Assembly (NCBI GenBank): GCA_016946835.1
Contig: JACVTC010000030.1
Location: 1,154,501-1,218,500 of the forward strand
Source: Neocallimastix lanati (nom. inval.)
Taxonomy: Eukaryota > Neocallimastigomycota > Neocallimastigomycetes > Neocallimastigales > Neocallimastigaceae
Reading direction: 5' to 3'
Length of the DNA stretch: 64,000 nt
Made by a program: the position numbers and the translations under genes. This document shows, piece after piece, positions 29,117 through 46,172 of the stretch (position 1 is the first letter of the stretch; each line of letters begins with the position of its first letter). The notes beneath the pieces are model-generated. The model was not told the DNA's origin, ran no database searches, and saw only the letters and a list, made by a program, of their open reading frames with translations.

Positions 29117-30349
29117 TTAAACAGTTTGTGCAAATTCAGATTCAATACTTGGTTCTAAAAGCGAGGCATGAATTAATATAATGGTCGAACTTACACCAAC
29201 TTTATATATAAATATAAATATTTATATTTATGATTAAAGTATATAAAATAAAATTAATATTAATACAATAAATATTCAAAAAATGAAATTAAATAATAAA
29301 TAAATAAATTTAATGTTATATTATAAATTTAATATCACTTACCAATCCAGAATAAAGCACTACCACCACTAGATAAATAAAATAAAATAACACTCACTAA
29401 AATAAAATTAATAACAATTAATAACTTATAAAATTACTGTATATATAGAAATTTTTATTTAATAACATACAGATTCCTAAAATAATATATAACTTCTTTT
29501 GGTCAGCAACAACCATTCCACCAAAGAAAGAAACTGGTTCATTTGATGGAGGCTTGCTTACATAGTAGAATCCGGCACTATTTATTAAAATAGAACAATT
29601 TATATATAATTTATTTATTAATACAAAAAATATATTTACTTTTTGAAATTGAATTTTTATTTCAAAATTTTATTTTTTTACCCAATAGCGACAACAGATA
29701 TAAGTAATAATAAATTAGTAATCATAATATATATTAACAAAACAAGGACAATAATTAAATAATTTGCTTGGAAATAAACTATATTATGACTAACTCTCTT
29801 AGTAATATCTGAAAAATCTTTTGGTTTTGAAATACGATTCTATATATTTTAAAATTTAATAAATAAATTAATAAATAATTAGAATTCAAGGTACTATTAA
29901 ATTAAAATATTAATAGAATCTTTGATTTATTTAAATAATTTTATCATTTTTATTATAAGATAATTACAATCTTATATTCTAAAATTAAATATATATATAT
30001 ATTTAATTACTTTATCATTTTTCCTAAAATAATAAAATAATTTATTTATTTATTTTATAAAACAATTATATAATTATTTCTTATATTTTAAATTATTTAT
30101 ATATATATGTATATATTTTTTTTTCTCTCAGTTTATATATTATTTTCTTCAAATATTTACCCTATCAAAGAAATCTGACCATGGTTTAAACATTGAAAAT
30201 CTTTTTTCTCTAATTTGTCTGAATGTTTCATTAGAAAGCAATGGAACATTAATACCAATAAAACTTCCGTTATCATTTTCATTAACATTTGAACTTGAGG
30301 TTTGTTGGATATTCATATTACCACTAATAAGATTATTTGTATCTATCAT
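29117..30349 (-). CDS. PRA1-family prenylated Rab acceptor, integral membrane protein
   Basis: Five exons (30349-30161, 29839-29682, 29577-29471, 29396-29343, 29199-29117), all GT-AG and in phase, give 196 residues. A hydrophilic Asn/Ser-rich N-terminus of about 45 residues precedes the family motif FSMFKPWSDFFDRNRISKP. Next come NIVYFQANYLIIVL and a long hydrophobic pair of segments (about residues 88-122). A cytosolic loop with Pro-rich VSKPPSNEP follows, then a second hydrophobic pair (about 145-185), the four-helix layout of PRA1/Yip3. These proteins sit in Golgi/ER membranes, bind prenylated Rab GTPases and help deliver them to membranes. An upstream in-frame TTG is not used as start; the ATG given is the first. 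Confidence 0.9.
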
Positions 30350-32099
30350 TTTCAAAAATTTAACTTTATTCTTTTTGCGAAAAAAAAAAATAGAAAAATT
30401 TATTTTTTATTTTTTATATTTTTATGTTTTATTTAAAAATAAATTATATATATATATATATTATTCTTTATAAGTTTCGAAAATATATGTGTATGATTTT
30501 AAAAAAGTATTTAATGTTATAATAATAGAATACATTAATGATATATTTTTAAAATTTAAAAGTTATCGTATTAATTTAATATGAAAATAATAATAATAAT
30601 AATAATAATAAGTTAATGTATAGTTTAAATAAAAAAAATAATATAATTAAAACAAATGCTTCTTTTCAATTTTTCAATTAAAAAAATAAATAAATAAATA
30701 AAATAACAAATAATATTTCTTTTCAAATTTTTCAATTAAAAAATAGTTTATTATTGTTAATCAAACAAATTATTAACAAAACGCAAAAACTATCAAATAA
30801 ATAATTTAATTTTTAAAACAATTTTTCATTTATTTCTTAATTACAACTTTTATCTTTGTTTATTGACTTATTAATACTTACTTTATAAAGATTTGTATTT
30901 TTAATATTTTAGTTTTAAAAAAAAAAAAAAAAAAAAAATTTATAAAAAATTTAATCTTAAAGTAGCCAATACAAATAATAGGACTAATGATAAATCTACA
31001 AATGGTTAATTATAATATATTATATTATATTATACTATATTATATAATATTATATATGTTATTAAGATATTATTTTATTTTATTTTATTTTATATTTTAT
31101 TAATTTTATATTAAATATATGAGCATGGTCTATTAAATTTTAAAATATTATATTTATTATTTTTTTATTTTTCTTATTCCTTAATAATATGACCAATAAA
31201 AGGTGAACCAATGTAATATATTATAATATATTGTGTTACATATTAAATTTTATTTAAAATTTTATCATATTCCAAAATATATCTATATTAAAAATAACAA
31301 TTAAAATTATTTTTATTTATAATAAATAAAAATAATTATAAAAATTTATACAGAATTATTTATTTTTATTTTATAAATGAAAAATATATATATATTTTTA
31401 AAAGAAGATTCTTTTTTTAAAAAATAAAAAAAAGTCAATTTTTAATATATTACTAAAGAATTTAATAATATAAAAATATAAAATATATAAATGATCTATA
31501 AAATACTTTAGAAGATTTATTATATTTAAAATGTTAAATATTATATATATTATTATTTATGAAACATATAAACATATAAACACATATATATATTTTAAAA
31601 TAAAAAAAAAAAAGAAAATATTAATAAAAAAAAAAAAAAATTAATTCTAATCCTTAATATATATTTTATTATTTTTTATTATTTTTATATTACATAATTA
31701 TTATCAAATTTTGAAATATTATAAATTTTATTAATATCATATCTATACTAAAACTAATTTAACTAAAACATTATTATTCAAATAATTGCAAATAAGACTT
31801 ATTTTATTATAAGAATTATATATTAATTTTATTAAATTATTAATGACAATTTCGAAGTTCTTTTTTATATAAACATTCTGATAAAATTTGAAAATTCTTT
31901 ATATATAAGCATATTGAAATAGTTTGAAAGTTGTTGCTGGTTTTAATTTATGAAAATTTTACATATTTATATTTGATTTTGAAATTTAAGTTGAATTGCC
32001 TTTACAGATTTTTTAGAATCAATTAAGAATCTAAATTGAATTTATATAATTAATATAATTTTATTATTATTATTTATAAATAATAATAATATTATATTT
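30350..32099. other. Gene-free A/T-rich spacer
   Basis: About 1.75 kb upstream of the PRA1 gene, so its promoter is probably at the left end. The content is almost pure A/T with poly(A) runs (for example 30919-30938) and short TAA repeats near 30587-30611. I see no coding sequence. Confidence 0.6.
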
Positions 32100-32725
32100 G
32101 AAAAGAAAATTATAAGTGTAGAGTATTTACTAATTTCAAAAGTCATTTAATTTTTAATTCCATAATCATAAGTTTTATTTAAAAGGTTTTTAAGAGAGGA
32201 TTTGTATAGGTCATTATTAACTATCATCAGCAAAATAGGCCACCACAACACTTTTTCCTTTCAATAATAAGTTTAAAATTCTTATTCCTTTTATTAAATA
32301 AATGCTTTTTATGAGATAATTTTTTATTGAATGGAATACTGAACCCTGTAGATCTTTAGGAACTCTGCTTTAATTTTACCACCTATTTCATTGGCTGGGT
32401 CAAGAGTTTCTTTACTTTAGCATTAGAATCCGGATTATCATTATATCATAATTTCATAACCATCCAAAAAAATAATAAAAAAATACATATTAATATAACA
32501 TTTATTATATAACTATATATGAATGATTCATTCATGAAGAAATAGTAAATACAAAAAAAAAAAAAAGACAAAAAAACGACAATAAGCAATTGTTCCAAAA
32601 ACATATATTCCTTAATGCTTGTTTTTTTTTTTTTTTTTATCATTACCCTTGGTACCACGAGAATTAAGATGGTCTTCCTTCAGTGAACTCCATAGAAAGT
32701 GATACGCCCCTGAGGTGGAATTTTA
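32100..32725 (-). mobile_element. LINE reverse-transcriptase relic
   Basis: On the minus strand the catalytic box FADD is readable at 32234-32223 in the context KCCGGLFADD after correcting frames. It is followed by a counterpart of SSLKNLLNK and MTFEISK, as in the copy at 44.3 kb. Upstream on the same strand, 32720-32587 is a block also found at 56.9-57.1 kb. Stops, frameshifts and poly(A/T) insertions show the copy is dead. Confidence 0.7.
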
Positions 32726-33238
32726 TGAATTAATAATATAAATAAATTATATATAATTAAAGTAAAAATAGTAAAATTAAAACCTTGAATGTTCTGTCTG
32801 ATTTAACAAATATGTATCTAAAGACTTTTTTTTTTGTTGATCATATTTAATAAAATAAATAATCCTACGAATTAAAGAATATTTTACAAAACTTCAATTT
32901 AAAATAAAATAAAATAAAATAAAATAAAATAAAATAAAAAAAAATAAAGAGAAATGGAAGATTCTTATTTGGTATAAATATATTTTATTTTATTTTATTT
33001 TTTTTTTATTATCATTATTATCTAATTTTTTTTTTTTTTTCTAAAAAAAAAAAAAAAAAAAAAATAAAATAAAAAAAAAAAAAAAAAAGAAAAGAAAAAA
33101 ATTAATTTGCCGAAACCCTTAAATTTCCAAATAATTTTATTGTTTTATTGAAGTATTATTTAAATCATAATGGCTAATAAAACTAATTTAAAGTTTAAAA
33201 AATAATAATAATAAAAAAAAAAAAAGAATAATAATTAT
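32726..33238. other. A/T-rich spacer
   Basis: It holds AAAAT repeats at about 32901-32943 and long poly(A)/poly(T) runs near 33026-33088. I see no gene. Confidence 0.6.
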
Positions 33239-34869
33239 CTATGATGGAATAAAAATATTTTTTGGAGTTTTACATCTTTTAGTCATAAACCTTTAATATA
33301 TATATATGTATAAATAATTAATGAATTAATATTTAATATGTAGAGGGAAAACAAAATTTTTATTATTAAAATGACTAAATATAATAACTTACCATCCATC
33401 ATGATAGGGTTTATGAGGGAATTTTGGTGAAAATTCGAAATCAAATTGTTTATAAAAACTTATAACATCATTTAAACTATATAATAAAATATCTTTATCC
33501 TTAGCATTAGCAATACTGGTCATACGATTCATCAATAGCTTTCCTATACCTAGCCCTTTATATTCTTGTTTAACCGCTATCACTTCAAGCCACATATAAC
33601 GTTTCATAAATACATATTCCATTACAGCAACAACTTCAACATTACGTGGTGAAAAAGAATGTGCTTTTCTAGATGATGATATTGAATTGGTAGATGGTGA
33701 ACGACTAAAAGAATGCTGTTTGTTTAATTCATCTTCATTACCTTCATACTTTAAATAATTTTTTCTATTAAATTTTAATTTATGACAATAAACACATCGT
33801 TCATCTTCTTCACCCTCTTCAAAATTTGAATTATTATCATTAGGTAAAACAATAATACGTTTGTTTGGTTGTTGTGGTAGTTGCTGACTTTCTGAAAAAT
33901 TAATTAATGTTGTTGAAGAGTTCATATCAAAACTACTATTACTTATAGAATTACTAGAATTAACCCATGAACTAGTTCTTGAATTAATAGCTGTCATTCC
34001 AAAAGATTGATCATTAAAATCAAAATTGGATGAAGATTGATTTTGATATGACATTATTGAAGCATCTTCATAATATGATTCATCCAATGGAGAAAGTGTA
34101 AGATAAGATCCGTCAAAATGAGAACTTGTGATATTATTTATATTAATATTATTATTATTGTTGTTATTATTATAATTGTTATTAGAATAATAATCATTAT
34201 TCATGATACCATTACTATCTTTATCATATATCTTTGAATAATATTTATAATCAGAATAGTTGCTATCAAAATTATTATCATTGTTATGACTATGATTATT
34301 ATTATTATTATTATTATTATTGATATTATTATTATCGTTATTAAATTGAAAAGAATTACTTTTCAAAAAATTCTTGGCTGATTCACTATCGTCATGCTTA
34401 TTGCATTCACAATATAATTTAGAACTTGTTCTTACTTTTTCTTTAACTATTATATCAACTGTAAGACCTTCATCTAAACTTGAATCTAAATGGACACACA
34501 TGTCCTTTGCCGAGAATTCAGATTTCACCAGCTCATTTGCTTGATTAAACAAGAATAATAATTCAGAATTATTTTCCAATTCTAATTCAGATTGTAAAGT
34601 AACAATCTGGAATGGATTTTCAATTCCAGGAACTAAAATAGAATTCAGCATCGATGGTTCTGTTATCTTTAAACTTTGATCATTATCAAATGAAAGATCA
34701 TCATTATAACTTTCTGTTATATTTAATAAATTGCCAAGATTTTGTCTTTCATTAGATAATCCCATTAAAAATACTTTTAATATTCCATTTTAAATGTATT
34801 ATAAAATTATATTAAATTATATTATAAATTGTTAATATATTTTATATGCATTTTAATCATAAACTTTAA

Positions 34870-34922
<53 letters not shown>

Positions 34923-37276
34923 AAATTCTATTTCAATTTGTAATCAATATATAAATATATAAATAATTCTATCAATATCCTCATTATTATTATTGCTATT
35001 ACTGTTTTTTATTATTATTATTATCATTATTTAAATTTTTATTTAAATTAATATAATTTTGTTTAATATTAATAAATATTAAATTAATAAATCAAATTTT
35101 AAGCTTTTACTAAACTAAATTTAATATATATATATATATATAATTTCAGTTATAATTACATTTTCTTCGAGACCATACTTGAACTTTTCTTGCAATTCTT
35201 GTTCTTTTAAGATATTGCTTTATTCTTTGTGCTTTAGCTGATGGTACAGCTGACAAACTTGGATTATATGCCTTAGATGTTATATTATAATTTGATGTTA
35301 TATAGAAAAAATTACGCTTTTTTGTTCTTCTACTAAATATGACCTTTTGTGAAAAATCAGTTGTTAAAGATATACTACACAATGTTTTATCTTTTATACA
35401 ACGACAATATTCACATATTAAAGGTTTATTTGATGAATTTGAATTATTTATATCTAATAATAAATGATCATATTTATAATATTAAATAAATTAAAATATA
35501 TTAAAATATTTTTATATCATTTAATAATTCATTTATAATAATTAAAAGTATTTATATATAATTTATGCATTTTTTAAATACCATTAATTTTATTTAAATT
35601 TTTAATCCAATTATTATCTTTATAATAACTGTTATTACTTATTTTGTCTAAATAGTAAAGCTCATGATTTTTAATTTTCCTACAACATTCATCGCAAATA
35701 ATATGAGTCAAATTAGGATCATTTAATTGATCATCTTCACTGTCACCACGTCTCCATTTTCCTTGAATTGAATAAGAAGAACGTGATTTATATTGTTGCC
35801 TTCGTTTCTTTAACATTTCTGCTCGTCGTCTATCTTGTGAATTAATATCTTTAATTATTTCTAAATTATACAAAGAACGACTTGCTGTTATATCACCTCC
35901 TGATGAAAAAGTAATCAAATTCTGGTTATTAAAATTAAAATTAATAACATTATTCTTATTATGAATAGTTTCATTATCATCTATATCAGAATCTAGATCA
36001 GCATCATCATCAGAATCATCAATAAGTTGATTCTCATGATAAAATTTATTTGCTAAATTATAGTACCTATTTCCTCTTCTTCTTCTCCGATGTTGAACAT
36101 TAAAATAATTATATATATAACTTTTACTTAAAGTATTTGTTTTTATAAATAATTGACTATTATTAGTATATCCAAACAAAGAATCAAAATTACAATATTT
36201 TTTTGAATAATCCACTGTATTTAAAGATCTAAGAGTATTTGTTCTATTATGTGTCTTCTTAAAACTTTCATCATTCTCATAATAGTATTTCTGCAAACAG
36301 TCAAATAATGATTCATTATCTCTTTGCACTATTTTTTTATATTATTTTTTAATTAAAAATAAAAAATAACAATTATTAATTTATATTTTTTAAGAAGCTT
36401 TAATCATAAATTGAAAATAATAATAATTGTAAGAAGTTTTACTTTGTCTTCTTGAAAAGAAATCTCTTTCACGCATATTTTTTGTTCTTTTACGATATGT
36501 ACTAGCACGTTGATCCTTTTTTTCTTTATCAGTAAGATTACAAAATGAAAGTCTAAATCCATGAGTACTTTTATAAAGCTGAGGACGTCTCTTTCTTAAT
36601 ATAACTTCTCTTTTATTTGTCAATGCTGATGTATTATCTATAGTTATCAGAATATATTATTATTTATAATATACATTATTGCAAATAATAATAATTAATT
36701 ATTAGTATTAATTCATCATCATTATTATTAACAAAAAAGAAATTTCTTACTTGAAGAACTGTCAAATCCAAAATTAATATTGTCTAAGGAAAAAGCATTT
36801 GTTTTTAAATTTGGAAAAGAATTTGTATTTATATTATTTAAAGAAGTTTGTTGGCCTTGATTTACACCACTTATACCTATATCCTGAGATAACTTATAAT
36901 CGGCGACTATATTATTAACAGCAAAATTAAGATTTTTTATCTTTTCTTTTTCCTTAGTTATTTGTTTTTCTTTTATTATAATAAATTTTTTTTTACAAAT
37001 ATTATTACATTTTAATTATTATAGTTTTATTATTATTATTTTTAAATAATTATTATATTATTATTATTATTATTAAATATATATATATATGTATATTAAT
37101 ATTTCACTTTACACATAATAATTAATCTATTATTTATATATATGTATATATATTATGTTATTACCAATTCTTGCTTTAAATTTATTTTTCCTTAAAACAA
37201 CTATTGAAGATTGCTTAGATACTAAAGAATTACTATTATTTATATTTTTCCTCTTTTGATCCAATATATTCAACAT
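33239..37276 (-). CDS. Low-complexity protein with C-terminal GNAT acetyltransferase domain (one gene, or two adjacent)
   Basis: Best model has seven exons: 37276-37165, 36969-36751, 36637-36443, 36328-35582, 35453-35160, 34773-33393, 33290-33239. All are GT-AG and in phase, for 999 residues. The N-terminal half is basic and Asn/Ser-rich, with Cys pairs (CDECC, CEYCRC) that could bind metal. The middle has Asn runs, CECNKH and CVYCHK. The last 80 or so residues (WLEVIAVKQEYKGLGIGKLL ... DVISFYKQFDFEF) are a GNAT fold with the acetyl-CoA loop GLGIG. Substrate is unknown. The alternative is two genes: exon 5 could read on to a TGA at 35146, and a second gene could start at ATG 34765. I prefer one gene because the 386-bp gap has intact splice sites in phase and is much shorter than other intergenic gaps here. 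Confidence 0.6.
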
Positions 37277-40738
<3,462 letters not shown>

Positions 40739-43454
40739 ATGCAACAACTTCAATCAGAAGATAATTATTCTTCTATAGAAAATGTTACAAATAATGAAAA
40801 ACCAATAGTTAGAATTGATTCAAAGTTTGTTACTGATACAGTTACTGAATTAGATTCTGACAATAAAGAAAGAAATGTACAGGATGCATTTATGGAAAAG
40901 AGAAATTTATTGCTTAGTTTAATTAATGGAACAAAAACTCTATTAAGAAATATGAGAGCTAATCGTAATAATTGGCCTGTTCAGTATCCAATCAAAAATC
41001 ATAATAAAATATCTCAGGATAGATCAATTGATAATGATAATGACACAATTAAAAAAGGATTAGAAGATAAAATTGTTAATTTCGATGATAATAATCTTGA
41101 AGTTTTACGATTAAATTTGAAAGTTGAAAATTATGGCGACTCAATGGCAACTGCTTGGGATAATGCTATTATTGCCCATTTAGATAGTAAAATATTAGAA
41201 AGTACCCGTCATTTAGAAAAATTATATACAAGAATATATGATACTAGTTCTAAGGTGTTAGTTACTGGTGATCTTAATGCAGGTAAAAGTACTTTTGTAA
41301 ACGCGGTTTTAAGAAAATCAGTTGTGCCACAAGATCAACAACCATGTACTGCAGGTTTTTGTGAAGTAATTGATGCTAAAAATAATGACGGTATCGAAGA
41401 AGTTCATGCTATTGATGATCCAGAAACATATAATCGTGAAGATCCATCTACGTTTAGCCGTTTTCAACTTGATCATTTAAAGGAAGTAATTACTGAAAAC
41501 GCTCATCATTATAGTTTATTCAAGATTTATTGCAATGATGACCGTACAGAAGAAGAAAGTTTATTAAATAATGGTGTTGTAGACATTAGTTTAATTGATT
41601 CACCAGGACTTAATATTGATTCACTTAAAACCACTGCATTGTTTGCTCAACAAGAAGAAATTGATGTTATTGTATTTATGGTTAATGCTGAAAATCATTT
41701 TACTCTCTCTGTAAATATTTTTTAAACTTATCAATTAAAATTAATTAATTAAAAATTTATATAATTAGATATAATTTAAAATTTTAAATTATATCTATAA
41801 TAATATTTAATGTTTTTATATAATTTATTTTAATAATTTTATATAATTTATTTTAATAATTTTATATTAAATTATATTATTAATAATATTTAATTACATT
41901 TTATATGATTCATATCTAAAATAGGGAAAACAATTTTTACAAAATGCTGGAAAAGAAAAGGGATATATATTTATCGTAATTAATCGTTTCGATCAAATTG
42001 AGGAACCAGAAAGATGTAAACGTGATATTTTGTCACAAATTGAAAAAATTTCACCAAAAACATACAACGATGCTGATAATTTAGTTCACTTTGTTAGTGC
42101 TAAGAAAACACTTTTAGAACATAAAAAAGGAAATCATGGTACTAAAGAATTTGATAATCTTGAACAATGTTTAAGAACATTCATTTTAGAAAAAAGATGT
42201 AAATCAAAGTTAAATCCAGCTAAGATTTATTTAGAGAATATTTTGAAAGATATTATATGCATTTCAGATTATAATAAACAAATTGAAATGGATAAAATAA
42301 AGGCTATTCAAGAAAAAATAGACATTGAAATGCCAAATTATTATAATTTAAAAAATGTTAAAGAAGAGGTTTCTGATGACATTGATAAAATTATTGATTC
42401 AACTAGTTCAAAAGTTCAAGCATACACCAAAGATTACTTAAATAAATTTGTTAAAGATTTAGAAAGATACTCATTAGAAGTTGAATATAATGGTTTCATA
42501 TATGCATGGAATTACGCTAATGAATTAAGAAATCACTTGTATCAATTAGCTGCAAAAAGAGCAAGATATTGTGCTAAATTTGGTCAAAAATCAGCTGCTG
42601 AATGTATTGAACATGTAAAAAATATGATAAAAGATGTTGAAATTGATGAATCTATTATTGCTGTATTAAATCCAGCTAATATTGATTCAATAATGGGTGA
42701 TGAAGAATTTTTAGCTCCAAAGCTCAATAGTGAAATTAGTAATAATAAAAATATTATTAAAGCCATTAATCTTGAGTTTACTGATTTCTTTAATTTGCAA
42801 GACCAATTAGAATTAGTAAAAGATTATTTACCAAGTTTCGCTATGTTAGCTTCTGGTATATATGGTTATCATAAATTAGCAACACAATTAATAAGTGTAG
42901 GAAATCGTATTGGTATAGAAAATATTGCTAAGGCTGCTTTTATTGTTTTAGGAATTGCAGGTAAAATATTGAAGATAAATAAATGTTATTAATTATGTTT
43001 AAAAAATTATATACTTTTACAAGAATAATATGTTATATATATTAAAAAAAAAAAAAAAAATGTATATATATATATATATTAATTAAAATACAATAAATCA
43101 AATAAAATAATTATAGGTTTAGGTTCTTTATCATTTGCAATATCTAATATGAAAAATACAATAGAACAAAAGGTTACACAAAAAGTACGTGATCATTTAC
43201 GTACTATTGAATATGTTAATAATAATGTAGATCGTATTTCAAAGAATACTAGAAGATCATTACGTGTAGTTTTATGGGATTTCCATAATCAATTCTCTAA
43301 AGCTTTCGAATCTACAATTAAAAAACGTGAAGAATATGAACATGAACAACGTATGGCTGAAGATGCTAAAGAATTCTTTGCTTCTATATCAAAGCGTAGT
43401 GAAGAATTAAAGAAAGTACTCAGTACTGTTGATCTTGAAAATACTCCAAAGTAA
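40739..43454 (+). CDS. FZO1: Fzo1/mitofusin, organelle outer-membrane fusion GTPase
   Basis: Three exons (40739-41710, 41925-42960, 43117-43454), all GT-AG and in phase, give 781 residues. The dynamin-type GTPase domain has G1 GDLNAGKST (about residue 180), the switch Thr in QQPCTAGFCEV, G3 DSPGLN, and G4 NRFD just after the first intron. Then come LSQIEKISPKTYNDADNLVH and helical bundles. Near residues 690-740 is a hydrophobic hairpin (SFAMLASGIYGYHKL ... AAFIVLGIAGLGSLSFAIS) that would cross the membrane twice. A C-terminal coiled coil ends the protein. Order and length match fungal Fzo1 (yeast 855). Fzo1 tethers and fuses mitochondrial outer membranes. All GTPase residues are intact. If the host is an anaerobic gut fungus, the target would be the hydrogenosome. 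Confidence 0.93.
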
Positions 43455-43830
43455 ATCTTTTTTAATTTCTTTAAAAACAATGTTAGTTTTTTTAATTTCG
43501 TTAAAGTTAAAAATAGTATATTTTTTTTTTTTAATTTCGTTAAAAGCAGTATTAATTTTATTTAATTTCGTTAAAAGCAATAATAATATTAATTTCATTA
43601 AAAATAGTATTTTTTTTTTAAAAAAATTTCGTTTAAAAGCGATAATTATCTTTTTTAATTTTGTTAAAATCATAATATTAAAAAAATCGTTATAAACAAA
43701 AATAATATAATAATAATAATAATAATTTCGTTAAAAACAATAATAATATAATAAAAATAATTCGTAAAAACAATAATAATATAATAAAAATAATTCGTAA
43801 AAACAATAATAATACAATAATAACTTAACA
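43455..43830. repeat. Decaying minisatellite after FZO1
   Basis: About eleven diverged copies of a core AATTTCGTTAAAA(A/G)C, spaced about 35-40 bases, begin within 12 bases of the FZO1 stop codon. The last few units are nearly identical (AATAATTCGTAAAAACAATAATAATATAATAA). Short open frames on both strands here are by-products of the repeat. Confidence 0.8.
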
Positions 43831-44005
43831 TTAAACTATTTAAATGGTATTTATATATATATATATTTATTTTATTTTATTTTCAGTATATAAATAAATT
43901 AATAAATAAATAATAAAAAAAAATAATAATAATAAATTTTTTCTTTTTATTTTTTGTTCCTCTTACTTCTATACCACCTCTATATATAATTTAAATAAAT
44001 ATACA

Positions 44006-44038
<33 letters not shown>

Positions 44039-44269
44039 CCATCTCATTTCCATATATAATTTAAATAAATATAATTAAATATTTACTCAAATTTTTAAAA
44101 TTATTACTTTTTTAATAAAACAGAAAAAAAAAAAAAAGTAAAAATAAAATATAAAAAATTATATATGATTTCATAGTTTTATTAAAGTATATAACATTAT
44201 AAATAAATTTTTATAATTTATCATAAATAGAATAATAAAATTAAAAATAAAATAAAATTAAGAATATTT
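43831..44269. other. A/T-rich spacer
   Basis: Poly(T) run at 44011-44038 and AATAAATA repeats. I see no gene. Confidence 0.6.
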
Positions 44270-45792
44270 AATCTTTAAAGTAAAATATTTCTTATTTGCT
44301 GATGATATTGTCTTATTAGCCCCTACAAAATCCTCTTTTAGAAACTTTTTAAATAAAGCTCGCAATTGGGATATAAATAAATGAAATGACCTTTGGAATT
44401 AGTAAATGTACTACACTTAAAACTTTATATCTTCAAGACGTTATGAAAATCCTACATTTAAGCTTGTCATGAGCCATCCACCAAGTACTAACCAATATAC
44501 ATATCTTGAAATACCTTTCAATGAATCATCAGATTTAGAGCCTATTATTATTAAGATGAACAATAAAATAAATTATACAGTTAACCCTTTTTTTAGATTT
44601 TTAATTAATATCTTTCTACTTTAAAACTTGTATTCTAATTTCCTTTGTCATCAGTTCAATTCTTTACTAGGCACCTCTACTAGGATCTAATAAAAAAGAA
44701 CACTGAAAAAAATCAATCTACTTTTTATTGAGGTTTGTTTTGGAGTTTTGGGTTTAAAAATAAAACCTCCAATACTACTATTTATAGTGTATCTAAGGAA
44801 CCATTTATACCTCCTATAGCCAGTTTTTGTGCAATGGCAATGATTCGATGCTTTAAATAGTGCAAAGAATCTTATATTATTTCTCATTTAATAAAAAATA
44901 TTCCTATACTTTCACATTATTTATGGACAAAAAAAACACGAAGATTAACAATACGCAAACACAATAATAAACTTCTTGGAGAAATATGGATGTTTTACTG
45001 AGAAAATGTTCATTATTCAAGTACCCCGAGATTAGATCAGTAAAATACAAGAAGTTTAAATTTGGTTTTAAAAAATTTACTTAACGTCTCTTATATTTTT
45101 TTGGATATGACGAATTGAATGCGGATTCAAATTTAATGTGAAACCTTAGGTAAAAAGCAAACTGGTATCAGAAGATTGCCCAACATATTACCCTTGCTGT
45201 AATATACGTAACAGAGTACCTAGTTTTACACACTGGATACTTTTATGTCTTAAGAATTTAGGAAACAACTCATTCAATTTGTTGATGAAATTTCTATCAA
45301 TTTTTCTCTAATTTTTCATGAGAAGCATATTCCTGATGGTAAAGAGGAAAATTTTGATAATAATATTAATTTTTACCTTCTGTGTCTCCTTCTTTAAAGA
45401 AATACAGTATATGAAATCTTAAAGATCGTTTCTGAGGAAAGAAGGAATTTTACAAATAATATCTTTCAATCATCTTCGAGAGAGTATTCTTTCTCATTTC
45501 ATATTTTGTAGGGCTTGCAGAATTCCTTACTAATATTATGTCTATTGTGTTAATGATTTTTACACTATGATCAAATATATACCATTAGACCGTTGTTAAT
45601 AAGGCAAAGAAGAAATTCTGATACAGAGTCAATAATAATTTTTATCCACATGGAGTTATCATTTCAATGAATAAGAAGAGTTAGAGGCCACTTCGTCCTT
45701 GAAACTCATAACGTAATTTTTTAATATTGATGTACAAAAATCGATGTATTTTATTTTTTTAATAAATATTATTAAATAAAGTTTATTCCTAA

Positions 45793-45835
<43 letters not shown>
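44270..45835 (+). mobile_element. LINE retrotransposon, 5'-truncated copy with poly(A) tail
   Basis: It starts in the reverse-transcriptase catalytic motif, KYFLFADDIVLLAPTKSS (FADD at 44295-44306). It continues with MTFGISKC, STNQYTYLEIPFNESSDLEP, TTIYSVSKE and IKNIPILSHYLWTKK, and on through the 3' coding region. Frames shift repeatedly. The 3' end has GAGTTAGAGGCCACTTCGTC, AATAAAGTTTATTCCTAA and a 40-base A tract. A 5' truncation plus a poly(A) tail is the usual product of target-primed reverse transcription. This is the best-preserved copy of the family in the window. Confidence 0.88.
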
Positions 45836-45836
<1 letters not shown>

Positions 45837-46136
45837 AGAAAAATTATCTTTAATAAAAAATGAATGAACAAACTACAAACTAAAAATTTTTAAACAAAAT
45901 TTTATTACCAAATAATTAATTATAAAATTTATTTTTAATATTTTTAATTAAAAGAATATAATTAATATAGGATATTACATAATCAAAAATTCATTAGTGT
46001 ATTTTATTATTTATAACTATTTATTATTATTTACTATTAATTATTATAATTGATTATTATTGATTATTATTGATTATTATTGATTATTATTGATTATTAT
46101 TGATTATTATTGATTATTATTGATTATTATTTATTA

Positions 46137-46172
<36 letters not shown>

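Noticed and set aside
43289-43695. Minus- and plus-strand ORFs at the end of FZO1
   Set aside because: They overlap the last FZO1 exon and the adjacent minisatellite and show only repeat-derived composition.
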